From Coniferiporia sulphurascens (lineage: Eukaryota; Basidiomycota; Agaricomycetes; Hymenochaetales; Hymenochaetaceae), in NCBI GenBank assembly GCA_002794785.1, contig NBBA01000008.1, positions 1,674,001 to 1,738,000 of the forward strand: a stretch of DNA of 64,000 nucleotides. The letters are read 5' to 3'. Shown piece by piece: positions 44,239 to 54,434 of this stretch. The notes beneath the pieces were generated by a model. It ran no database searches. It saw only the letters and a program-made list of their open reading frames with translations, and was not told where the DNA came from. The position numbers and the translations under genes were made by a program. Numbering within the stretch: the first letter of the stretch is position 1; each line of letters starts with the position of its first letter.

Positions 44239-44296
44239 CATCCTTCTTGACCAGTAACCACCACCATCAACTAGTGCAGGCAGCTAAAACTCCCCC

Positions 44297-45412
44297 ATGT
44301 CGAACCCCAGTGGATACAGGAATGCTCTACGTTCGACTCGACCACCCCTCCCACCCCCCTCATCGGCCAGCGCCAATGCTGACAGGGTCGCCAGGGCCGC
44401 CGCCAACTGGGTGGCCGCCAGCAACGTTGCCGCTGCCATGCACGGCACAACCCCCACCCCCGCCCAAATCGATCCAGGCCTCCCAGCGTCGTCCCCAGAC
44501 GCCCTCCGGCTCGCCCCGTCCCCCGTCATTGGCGTCTCGAACACTGAGTTCACTCGATCGTTCGCGCACATCAGCCGCCCCCCGTCCGAAGGCTCCAACC
44601 CCCCAGTGGGCTCCAACGAGCCCGGTGAGATGGAGGACATCCTCAAGAACCCACACACGCCCTTGCCACCACTCACTCACAATCTTAAAATCTACGCACG
44701 TTGTAGTAGACGATGAGGTGCAGTGGTGAAGTTGAGGCAAAGGTGGGTTATCAGCATAAACCAATGTATTTCATGGTAGAGACCAGCTCTCCTTATATAC
44801 ATCTACCATGAGCTACGTATACTATAACTATCATAGCTCCTATTGTATGGCATTATTATTGTGTTATCATTTACTTAGTAAGATGGTTGTTCATATGACC
44901 ACCTTTATATTTAGTTCATTCGTTATATTTATTTAATACACAAGTGTTCCTCAGAGAACCTCTCCCTGCACACCCCACGCCCCTGCCCTCGAGACCAGTT
45001 CGAGCCGCACACGGCAGGCTTCATGTACTCCATCTCCCATGCCTTGGAGGACTTCGACTGGAAGACGCTCCGCACCAACATCGCTGAGACCGACATGGCA
45101 GCGGCACAGTTTGTAGGGGACCTCTTCTGGAACCTTCAGCAAACTATCGCTGGTGTAATTAGGGATGAGAAGGACCCCCAGCACATAGTCTCCCGCAACA
45201 TGGAGATGGCCTACAACTTTGCCAGGAAGGGGGCGGAAGCCTCCCTCCCAGCACCCTTCGCCCCAGCCCCCCCCATCAAAGGACCCTGGCCACCGCCCCC
45301 CAACCCTCTGCCCAGATTAGGACCCCCGGAACCACTAACGTCTCACCCGATGTGGCCGCACTGACTAACATTGTTAAACAGCTCTCCACAGAGGTAGCCT
45401 CCATCTCCCAAC
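44297..45412 (+). pseudogene. LINE ORF1 N-terminal half, family A
   Basis: MSNPSGYRNALRSTR, a Pro/Ser/Ala-rich N-terminus, DPGLPASSPDALRLAP and EFTRSFAHISRPPS are open up to the 256-bp insert after LPPLTH. Beyond the insert the frame resumes (SSENLSLHTPRP, GFMYSISHALEDFDWKT, FVGDLFWNLQQTIAGV, MEMAYNFARKGAEAS) until a frame change near 45300. Basic region and knuckles are missing. Confidence 0.85.
44683..44938 (+). mobile_element. 256-bp element with 5-bp duplication cacaa, non-canonical ends
   Basis: Begins TCTTAAAATCTACG and ends TATTTATTTAATA, flanked by cacaa at 44678-44682 and 44939-44943. A second copy is at 53916-54172. A cttatatacatct TATA-like box lies about 110 bases in. Five-base duplications fit an LTR-integrase event, but the ends are not TG/CA. 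It could be a solo LTR with altered ends or a small non-autonomous element. Confidence 0.85.
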
Positions 45413-45944
45413 TGTTAGTAAATTGATGAAAATCGTGATCACCAGATCAACAGATTATCAAGATCGACATGGCAAGACCCGTAACTCTAATCGATACCAG
45501 GAATCTATGTCAATGCTGTAAAGATGCAGATCAAGTAGCATGGAAAGCATTTAATATTGCATGTGCAACAGTAGGACAGAATGCAGGATATGACAACTGT
45601 CAAATTACATTTGATCATACTACAAGGGAACAACAAGTGGCGGAAAGGCTAGAAGTAATAATCAAACATAGAGCAACTATGTTCTTGTATCAATTGAATA
45701 GATATGTAATCAGCTCTTACACAAGAACCAAGATTTATAATCAGCCACATAATGAATTATGTTATCAAAGGGCAGTTATTACATCAACCGATTATGCAGA
45801 AGTGGCACACCAAATAGTTCATACTATCAATAAACAATTACGAGAACAACTATTTGCATACAAGGCCAACTTCATAGCCAAAGGACACACAACAGTAGAT
45901 CAAAAGGAACCAAATCTAAGACAGGAGTTAGTACCAATAGATAA
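45413..45944 (+). mobile_element. AT-rich unit, copy 2, left end
   Basis: Starts TGTTAGTAAATTGATG, exactly like copy 1, and carries the same ORF. It is cut at 45944 by the 5' end of a full-length family B LINE. The LTR-like segment at 52633-52981, ending CTAACA, is on the same strand beyond that LINE and may be its right end. Confidence 0.75.
45469..45944 (+). pseudogene. Unknown protein of the AT-rich unit, truncated by a LINE
   Basis: MARPVTLIDTRNLCQCC start, about 55 bases from the element end. It is open for 158 codons without stops up to the LINE insertion at QELVPIDN; the residues after that come from the LINE leader. Differences from copy 1 are mostly single substitutions, and copy 2 keeps the CAA that is TGA in copy 1. 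Codons are A/T-ended, unlike the LINE ORFs. There is no recognisable domain. With two diverged copies sharing a frame, coding function at some point is likely. Confidence 0.65.
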
Positions 45945-46002
45945 CATCCTTCTTGACCAGTAACCACCACCATCGACTAGTGCGGGCAGCTAAAACTCCC
46001 CC
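45945..46002 (+). promoter_or_regulatory. 58-nt LINE 5' leader
   Basis: The leader runs from CATCCTTCTTGACCAG to the base before the ORF1 ATG, with ACCACCACCATC in the middle and CTAAAACTCCCCC just before the ATG. Its length is exactly 58 nt at 14451, 24871, 44239, 45945 and 57091 (reverse). Transcription must therefore start at the CATCC end, implying an internal or downstream promoter (inference). Confidence 0.75.
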
Positions 46003-48061
46003 ATGTCGAACCAAGGTGACTACAGGAACACTCTTTGTTGAACAAACCGAACCAACCCCCCACCTGCCCCATCAGCCAACACCGATCCAGACTGGGTCGC
46101 CAGGATGGCCGCCAACTGGGCTGCCGCCGGCGCTGTCGTGGCTGCAAGACATGGAACGCCCACCCCCACCACCCCCACACCCAACTCCCCCCAGGAACCA
46201 GCATCCTCCCCAGACGTCCTCGCCCCCTCCCCGGCCATCGGCAACTCACAAATGATCTCAGCCTACGACTTCACCACCCAAGCACACACAGAGTCAAGGG
46301 CGGCATCCCGAACCGGCTCCCCAGCCGCATCGGTAGGTTCAACCCATGGCTCCATCGAAACCGGCAAAACAGCCCCAGCAATGGTGGTTGACCCCCACAC
46401 CCCCCCGCAACAGGTGGGAGGTGCAAGCCTCGGGCAGAAACGCTCCTCAGCCACCATGTCGCCCCTCACACCGAGGGGTCCACCCACCCAACAACATGAA
46501 CAGCACACCGCAGGGTTCATGTACTCCCTCACCCGCACCCTGGACGACTTTGATCAGCAAACCAGGAACACCACCACTGAGACAATCGACATCAAGGCTG
46601 CACAGTTTGTGGGTGACCTCCTATGGAATGTCCAACAGATGCTGGCCAACATCGAGCAAGACAGGACATACCCCGACAACATCATCCACCACAACACAGT
46701 GATGGCCTACAACTTCGCAAGGGAGGGGGCAGTAATCGCCCTCCCAGAACCCTTCGCCCCAGCTCGCCCCCACCAGAGGACCCCAGCTACAACTGGGACC
46801 CCGAACTCTGCCCCTGTGACCCCAGAAATGAGAGCGCTGACTGACGCAGTCAAGCATCTGACTACTGACGTGGCTTCTATATCACGTCAGATGGCTTCCA
46901 TCAGCTCTAGATCCACCCCCCGACAACAGCAACAACAACAACAACAGCAACCCGCCCCACAGGCCGCCACCCAGACCGCCCCCACCTCCTATGTGCAAGT
47001 CACCACAGCAGCGGCCCCCCCAACAACCAACAACCCAGCTCCAGTAGCCCCAGCCGCCGGAGTGGTCATCAACCTGGTGCAGAAGAAAAAGAAACGCCAG
47101 AGGAAGGTGCCCCCACCACCAACAATGTACACCAAGGACCCAACCTTGGTCCTCACCCCCACAGTCGGCATATGGGCCGAGAATCAGAAGTCAGCAATGG
47201 CCATGATGAAAACATCCCATGAGTTTTTCGCCTCCCTCCCCACCACAGATCAAGTCCCGGTTCTGTCCTCTTCCTACAACGTAAAGGGGAACATCATAAC
47301 CACATTTGTGGCGTGCCCATCCTCAGCTAACCCGACCACGGAAACAATCATTGATCATCACTCCGTGGCCTACGCCACCCATATGTGCACAGAGTGCATA
47401 GCGGTGGGAATTAATGTCCCAGCTGCTTTCTCCCTAACCCCTTCCAGAGTCCGCCCTTGGTCCGCATTGTGCATCTCCATGGTGCCCTGCAAGGACTTCC
47501 TGTTCAGCCAAAACGGGCACACCATAAATGAGAAGGCCCTCATGGCTGAAATCCAGAACAACCCAGCACTCCACAACCTTGACTTCATAGTCACCCCCCA
47601 CTTCGCTGCCACTGAGGACCACCTGCCGACACTCGACAGATGCCCAGTGGCCTTCTCCTTTGTCGACCCTGACGGTTCCATCTGCGAACGCCTCCTCAAG
47701 AGACCACACATCTGGATGTTCGGTTCCGCCCTCCGCCTCTCAGTCCCACCCATCCGCCCCACCCTCACCCAATGTGAGCGGTGCCAGGGCCTCGGCCACG
47801 GAACCAAGGGCTGCCGAGCCCAACCCTGCTGCGCTGACTGTGTGGGAGCCCACCTTACCCGCAACCACCACAAATTGTGCGCCCACTGCACGACAGACGC
47901 AGTGCCCGAAGGCGACACATGCCCTCACCCCCTGCCTCTGCAACAACTGCAAGGGCAACCACCCCGCCACCCTGCCGGCCTGCCCCAAAAAGAGGCGTTA
48001 CCGCCAAATCGAAGAGGCCCTTGCCGCCAACCCTACCGATGATCAGATGGAGGAAATATGA
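46003..48061 (+). pseudogene. LINE ORF1, family B, nearly intact
   Basis: MSNQGDYRNTLC then TGA at 46039 (the copy at 14509 has CGT there). After that the frame is open for more than 620 codons: Pro/Ala-rich N-terminus, AYDFTTQAHTESRAASR, GFMYSLTRTLDDFDQ, FVGDLLWNVQQML, polyglutamine at about 46925-46950, KKKKRQRK, TKDPTLVLTPTVG, knuckles CERCQGLGHGTKGC and CCADCVGAHL. One extra C near 47930 shifts frame before the last knuckle (CNNCKGNH), which reads in another frame to QMEEI. The repaired length would be 685 residues. Confidence 0.9.
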
Positions 48062-51000
48062 TAGAGATGATCTCTGTCCTACAGTGGAATGCCACCCACT
48101 CTCTAGCGGCGATACATTCCCTAATCCCTGTCCTTACAACTGACCCCTCCCCTCTGCACCTAATTCTTATCCAGGAACCCCCCTGGTATCAAATAGGTCT
48201 GCAACCTTCACTCACTGACCCAACTGGCACTCCAGTCTTCAACATCCCTACCATCCCAGGATACACCCCCGTCCTACCACCAGAGGTTTGCCCTCAGGTA
48301 GTCACGTATATATCCAGGGACCTCCCCCCTACCTCATGGTCAATCCTTGGAGCTGCATTGTACAGCACCGATGTACTGACAGTGGAGATACGATCACAAC
48401 TCACCCTCTGGGTGTGCAACTACTACGGCATGCACCCCCCGGACCGAGAAAACGCCTCCCCCCAGTACCCAGGTGAGTCCTTTTTACTCTCACTCCCCTC
48501 AGTGCTAGCCACCACCCTACTCATGGCGGGCGACTTCAACTGTCGCCACCACACATGGTCCGACTTCCCCATCCCACGACGGGATGACTTGGGGGCGCAA
48601 CCCCTCGATGACTTCTTCCATGGGCACGGCCTGGAGCCTGCTCACCTTCCTGACTCTGACTCGCAGCCCGACGGCAAGCGCCGCCAGTGCCCCATAGACA
48701 TGATCTGGGCCCCACCTGCAGTCAACCCCGACTCTATTATAGACTCAGGCTCCTCTGACCCCTCACCCTTGTCCGACCACGCCATCCTGCGCTGGTTGGT
48801 GCCATCTCAGCCCCCCCCTCCTGTCCTAAAGACACACCAGCTACTCCCAGCCGACAAAGAGGAATGGACCGACATAGCCTTCCCTCTCCTCAAAACAGCC
48901 TTCGGCCTGCCGGGGCACAACACCCACACCCTGGACACCAAAGCACAAGTGGTCATCGACTCTATGGTTGCCGCCCTACAGCCGTTCACCCACCTCTCAA
49001 AGCCATCAAAAACGGAAGTCCCATGGTGGTCACCCCACTGCAAGACACTTTTATCTGCCATTACAACGGCAACCACCCCCCTCCAGCGTGCATCAGCAAG
49101 AAGAGCCTTTAAAAGGGGTGTTAGGACAGCCAAATGACAGTTCTATGCCGACCAGGCATCGGAAGCAGACGCCACCAATATCTGGAACTGGGCCAAGTGC
49201 GGCCTTGGCAACCGACCCACTCCCATCCCATCACTGAAACAGCAAGACGGTACCTTCACCCAAACGGACAAGGAGAAAGGTGAGCTCTTTCACGAAACTT
49301 TCTTCATGCCCCCCCCACCCCAGGCAGCAGCCAACACACCGCCACCACCACCCCAACCAGCTGCCCTGCCCATACTCCTTTCGGAGCTTACAGGGGCACT
49401 GTCCGACACATCCAACTTGTTGGCACCAGGCCTCTCGGGAATAGGTTACCGCCCCTTGAAATGGGTGGTGGACGCCTACCCTGATGAGATTCTTACTCTT
49501 TTCAATGACTGTCTGCACTTGGGGCACCACCCTAAATGCTGGCGGGCGGCAAAGGTGGTAATGCTCCGGAAGCCAAACAAGAAGGATCCCTTCTCGCTGC
49601 GATCATACCGGCCCATCACCCTTGAGGAGACCCTAGGGAAGCTCCTCGAAAAAATAATCACTAACCGGCTCCAGTACCTTGCAAACATGAGGGACTGGCT
49701 GCCACCTAACCAGTATGGGGGGCATCAAGGCCATTTGGTCTATGACGCCGCCCAACACCTCCTACAGATTGTGGAATGTGCCCACTCAGAGGGCCTTGTG
49801 TGCTCGGTCCTTGTGGTCGACATTCAGGGCTTCTTTGACTCGGTGCATCCACAACTCCTCCACTGACAACTGTTGGACCTCGGCTGTGCCCCAGACATGG
49901 CCAACTGGTGTCTGTCCTTCATGATGGACCGACAGGTAGCTGTCGCTTTCGACGGCACCACCCTGCCGACGGCCCCAAAACCCGACCTCGGCACCCCCCA
50001 GGAGTCGCCAGTCTCCCCCATCCTGTTGACAATCTTCGCAGGGGTGGTCCTCTGGTGCTTTCACCAAGCCGGCACCACCACCCTAGCATACGTCGACGAC
50101 CACTTACTAATATGTGTAGGACCATCAGTAGCATCCAACTGCCGCGAGCTTGCACACACCTACCAGCAACTCGACACTCTATTCGGCACCATCGGTCTCA
50201 ACATCGAAGCTGCCAAAACAGAGTGCCTCCATTTTCATCCCCCTTGGCGACGCACCAGCTATAATGGCTGGGACACCGCCGGCATACAGGTCGACCCCAA
50301 CACCCTCATCTGCCCCTCAATCCCACTCAGGTGGCTGGGGATCTGGTGGGACCCAGGCCTCTCCTTCAAGCCCCACATCGAGTGAATGCGCTCCAAAGGG
50401 CTCTCCACCCTCGCTGCACTCCGCATTCTAGGCAACACCCAACGCGGCATATCAGCCCTCCTCCTCCGCCACCTATACACCTCCTGCATCCACTCTGTCC
50501 TCACATGGGGAGTGCCGGTATGGTACCACGGCAGCCGCCAAAAATCCTTGGTAAACCGCCTCCGGGCTGTGCAAAACACGGCCTGCCGCTGGATCCTGGG
50601 CGTCTTCAAGGGCGCCTCCCCCCACTCCACTAATTTCCTTTGCTCCATTCCCCCTCTCTCTTTCTATTTTGAATATATAAAGACTATCCATTCCCTGCGC
50701 CTATGGCGCACCCCGCATTCTATTGGCTGTAAATTATTTAAAAACGTAGCTAACAGACCCTTCTCCCTTTCTTTGCAGGTCTGAGCTCCCAAGGTTCAAC
50801 AGGTCCCTGCATACATGCATCCCCCATGGACAGACCCACTGGCTTTCACGAAGGGCCGAGTCCGCTTTACCACCCCCATCACCCCGGTTAGCACTGACAC
50901 CTGGAAGTCATTTGTAACAGCCGCGCACACCCTAGGCTCCACCCCCCATGTCCAGGTCTTCACAGACGGCTCCTGCATCGACAATAAGTCGGGCTCGGCA

Positions 51001-52056
51001 ATCTGCGCGATGCTGGGCAACACCCGACTCCGGTCACATCGACTGGAGTCCCCCACCTGTGCCACAGCCACGGATGCCAAGGAGTTCTCCCTCGCCACGG
51101 CCCCGGGCTGGGTAGCACGCCGCCTCCCAGCACAACTGCATGTCGCATCGGACATCTTCTTTCTGTCCAATTCGCTGACTGCCCTACACCTTTTCTGAAC
51201 ATGGGCAGCTGCCCCCGGTGCCCACCTCCTCCACATTTGGAAAGCAGGTGTAGAGACCTTGCTGGACTCGTACCCCCAACTCACCATCCATTTCGTATGG
51301 TGTCCCGGACACTCGGACATCCCTGGAAATGAATGGGCTGACACGGAGGCAAAGCTGGCAACTGAGCTCCCCCCATCCGACCTCAAACCTTCCACCTCCG
51401 CACTAAAAGAAACAGCCATACGTACACTCATGGAACGATGGACACTCTCACTAGCCCGCCCTCTCGCCTTGACAGCCGATAAATATCTGGCAGTCCACGG
51501 CCTACCATCACGCTGACCCTGAAAGCTACTCATACATTTGGTCGACCACCCACGTAATGAGCTATCTGCAGTTGCACAGGTCCTCTGTTGTGCCGGTCCC
51601 TACAGGGGCTACTGGCTGAGCTTCGACTCAGCCTACTGTCGCAGGCACGGCCTGATATCGCACTGCAGATGGCACAACCACCCCCCCTGGCCAGCGCAGT
51701 TGACTGCCCACATCCTCAGCGGCTGCAGCACCTTCCATCCATGGATACGACACGTGTGGCCACCATGGGACCCTCTCCCAGTCCACCACTCCGAGTGGGT
51801 TGACGAAAACCGCCTCCCGGTTCTGCACCGCTGGCTAAAGCTAACGGGGCATATGAACCGCCTTTCGGAACACACCACATGCGCCATCCGGCTGTCTTTC
51901 GCCATGATGGACCTTGATGGGCACCCCACCGACGAGGATATGGACCTGGACCTCCTACAGGATTACATGCATCGTATGCTCGGACCCCGAACCCAGGACT
52001 CGGACCCAGCCCTTTTGGAGCTCTCAGGTATGCTCCCCCCTTTCCCATCTGACTAA
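48058..52056 (+). pseudogene. LINE ORF2 (EN-RT-RNase H), family B, TGA stops only
   Basis: The same 3999-nt frame as at 16565. TGA interrupts at 49135, 49864, 50383, 50782, 51196, 51514 and 51520, and nowhere else. EN: VLQWNATHSL, LIQEPPWYQ, MAGDFNCRHHTWSD, CPIDMIWAPP, LSDHAILRW. RT: KPNKKDPF, RPITLEETLGK, NQYGGHQGHLVYDAA, VVDIQGFFDSVHPQ, GTPQESPVSP (Gly to Glu), AYVDDHLL, TECLHF, WLGIWWDPGLSFKPHIE. RNase H: VFTDGSCIDNKSGSAIC, DAKEFSL (Glu to Lys), FFLSNS (Asp to Asn), HSDIPGNEWADT. The finger and C-terminus are intact. Decay is mostly C-to-T or G-to-A. Confidence 0.95.
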
Positions 52057-52394
52057 CACCTGCCTTTTGAATTCCCCATGATATGTCTCGGCCGGCGCTC
52101 TTGCCCTCCCTTTCTCAATTCTAAGCTTCTTATTTTAACCTGCTCTCACATGCATGGTTTGTTCGTAGCAATATGTATCCCTCCCTCGTGGTTTTTGTGC
52201 TTTTTTTGTTTTGTACTAAATAGGGGCTCTTCACACTTAGGCACCCTCTGGGGAGCAGAGCCCCCGCCCAGTTTTACGTGATGCACAATGACAGGCACCT
52301 CCGTTGTTATGTAGTTAGGGCCCCCCCTTTGGGGGGCAGCTTGTAATTAGGTAATACTGCAGGAATAATAATAATAATAATAAATAAATAAAAA

Positions 52395-52632
52395 CCTGCC
52401 CTCACCTGTGTGGTTTGTTCATAGCGATATGTATCCCTCCCTCTCAAGTTGTTTTCTTACTAAATAGGGGCACTCCACACTTCAGCACCCTTCGGGGAGC
52501 AGAGCCCCTGCCCAGTTTTGTGCGATGCGCAATGACGGGCGCCCCCGTTGTTATGTAGTTAGGGCCCCCCCTCCGGGGGGGCAGCTTGTAATTATGTAAT
52601 ACTGCAGGAATAATAATAATAATAATAAAAAA
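52395..52632 (+). mobile_element. Second family B 3' UTR in tandem
   Basis: Only the last 238 bases of a family B-like 3' UTR with hairpin and (AAT)n plus A6 tail, directly after the previous tail. It is either a very short 5'-truncated insertion or an older element into whose 3' UTR the full-length copy inserted. Confidence 0.8.
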
Positions 52633-52981
52633 TGGTAGGCTGTAGAACGTACTGGAATATATGACTGACTCATAGGAAGCTAAGAATAGTAAATAGCATG
52701 TACAGGACAGTACCAGAATATTCCTATGACTTATAAAGCGAGAGTAGTATGTTGTAGTATCTACCAGAACATAGTAAATAGCATACAACATATAGGGTAT
52801 AAAAGCCCAATGTAAAATTGCGGTAAAAAGCAGTTTAATTCATCTCTTGTCTCTTACCACCATCATCAGCTCTAACACTCTAGCTAGTGAAGGGTATCAA
52901 GCCTGCCCTAAACTAACTAGTAACATTGTGTGAATCTGTTATCACTTGTTTCTAACCCTTAATCAGGGAGCGAATCTAACA
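52633..52981 (+). mobile_element. LTR-like segment ending CTAACA
   Basis: AT-rich, with gggtataaaagccc (TATA box) near 52795 and an end GCGAATCTAACA. The left edge follows a LINE A6 tail, so the true start may be cut. It may be the right part of the element whose left end (TGTTAG) is at 45413. On the right it abuts family A EN, at the same LINE position where the element next to copy 1 of the AT-rich unit starts. Confidence 0.65.
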
Positions 52982-53124
52982 CTGCTGACGATTGTCGATG
53001 GGCCATGAGTCAGAGTCTGGGAGGTGAGCTGGCGCAAGGCTGTGCTCTTGGAAGAAGTCATCAAGGGGTTGCGCCCTCAAATCCTCCTGCCGAGTGGCGA
53101 GGAGTTCGGACCATGAGTGGTGGC

Positions 53125-53684
53125 TGTTAAGCTCAACAGTTATGCGGTGATTGACGTTGGGGCTTCCTGATCGTCAGGGCTAGTAGTACGGCAACGGGGC
53201 TTCCTAGATGTCATAAGTCGAAGATGATCGTCGGCGGGGCTTCCTGATCGACAATGTGGACGCAGTATGCTTCTTAGCGGAGTCGGGTTACGATGAAGCG
53301 ACTAATGGCACAGTGGCACACAGTAGACTGGTGGTAGCAGATAATGGGCTTGTATGAACAAAGAGCACAAGCTTAGGGCTTGTGCTACTGAAGTTACATG
53401 CTTATATGCTACTCTATGTGTTTGCTACTGTAGTGACTTGGTTAGGTATGTTTACCAGACTTATGGAAGGTCATGGAAACTCAAGGAAGGCCTTGGTAAT
53501 ACAAGTACAGTGATCAGTAAGCAAAGCACGTCATGATGGTGCAATAAGGCATCATCATGGCGTCTTATGGCGCAAGGCGAATAAGGATGAGTAAGGGAGA
53601 GGAATGGGGGAGTTGTGCTGACTGATGATGATGAAGAGGAAGTGAGTCAGCGCAATAAGGGAAAAGTAAAGGAAAATTGTAACA
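53125..53684 (-). mobile_element. Solo LTR, 560 bp, duplication gtggc
   Basis: Same family as 40898-41456, reversed: TGTTAAGCTC to TTGTAACA on the plus strand. Flanks gtggc at 53120-53124 and 53685-53689. A 60-codon ORF at 53354 is incidental. Confidence 0.95.
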
Positions 53685-53915
53685 GTGGCGACAGTTGAGG
53701 TCACCTGCCACTAGGAGGGTGGAGGCCAAGGCTGGCGGTATCGTATAGAGGAATGACTCACCTGGGTATTGTAGGGTGGTGGTGGTATGGTCCGGCACAT
53801 GCATCCCATAAAAATTGCACAGGCGGATTGTCAGGTGGGCGCAGATTTTGATAGTGAGGACATCAGTGCCAGATGAGGCGGCCCCGAGGACAGACCATGA
53901 GGTGTTGGGGATGGC

Positions 53916-54172
53916 TCTTAAAATCTACGCACGTTGTGGTAGACGATGAGGTGCAATGGTGTTGTTCAGGCAAGGTGGGTTATCAGCGTAAACCGATGTA
54001 TTTCTAGGGTGAGACCAGCTCCCCTTATATACACGTTCTGTGGGCTAGTACTACTATAACTATCTAGCTCTTATATCGTATGGCATTATCGTTGCGTTAT
54101 CGTTCACTTAGTAAGGTGGTTGATCATATGACCACGTACTATATTTATAGCGTTCGTTATATTTATTTAATA
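53916..54172 (+). mobile_element. 257-bp element, duplication atggc
   Basis: Second copy of the element at 44683. It begins TCTTAAAATCTACG and ends ATTTATTTAATA, with atggc at 53911-53915 and 54173-54177. The two copies differ by scattered substitutions and one base in length. Confidence 0.9.
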
Positions 54173-54434
54173 ATGGCACGGGAAACATAGGTAACCACCT
54201 GGGGCCGAGTGGCTGGGGGTAGGACTGCTATGTACCCGGGAAGGGAGGGAACGTTGAGGACCAGTGTGCTGGTGGGGTCAGTAAGGGATGGCTGGAGGCC
54301 GATTTGGTACCAGGGGGGTTCCTGAATCAAAATGACAGTGGGTGGGGATGGGTCAGTAGTGAGGATCGGGACAAGGGAATGGATGGTGGCCAAAGAGCGC
54401 ACGGCATTCCACTGAAGAATAGAGATGTCTCTAT

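Larger units (their letters stand above)
44239..45412 (+). mobile_element. Family A LINE 5' end, cut by the AT-rich unit
   Basis: CATCC start, 58-nt leader, ORF1 from 44297. It is interrupted by a 256-bp element at 44683-44938 and ends at 45412 inside ORF1 (QLSTEVASIS), where the TGTTAG end of the AT-rich unit begins. Confidence 0.9.
45945..52394 (+). mobile_element. Full-length family B LINE, best preserved
   Basis: Complete from CATCC to (AAT)n(AAAT)n tail: leader, ORF1 with one nonsense codon and one frameshift, ORF2 with TGA stops only, 3' UTR with hairpins. It is inserted in the AT-rich unit. A second short family B 3' UTR (52395-52632) follows directly, so no target duplication could be read on the right. 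Confidence 0.95.

Noticed and set aside
44690..44940. tRNA- or SINE-like short element
   Set aside because: No A/B box pair or cloverleaf that I can fold, no A-rich tail, and 5-bp duplications rather than the longer LINE-type ones.
48058..52056. TGA as a reassigned codon rather than stop
   Set aside because: The affected positions mostly have CGA or CAA in other copies, and CpG loss explains them; TGA also ends ORF1 at the conserved ATGA.
53354..53536. 60-codon ORF inside the solo LTR
   Set aside because: It is not kept in the other two LTR copies, and LTRs of this kind are not coding.
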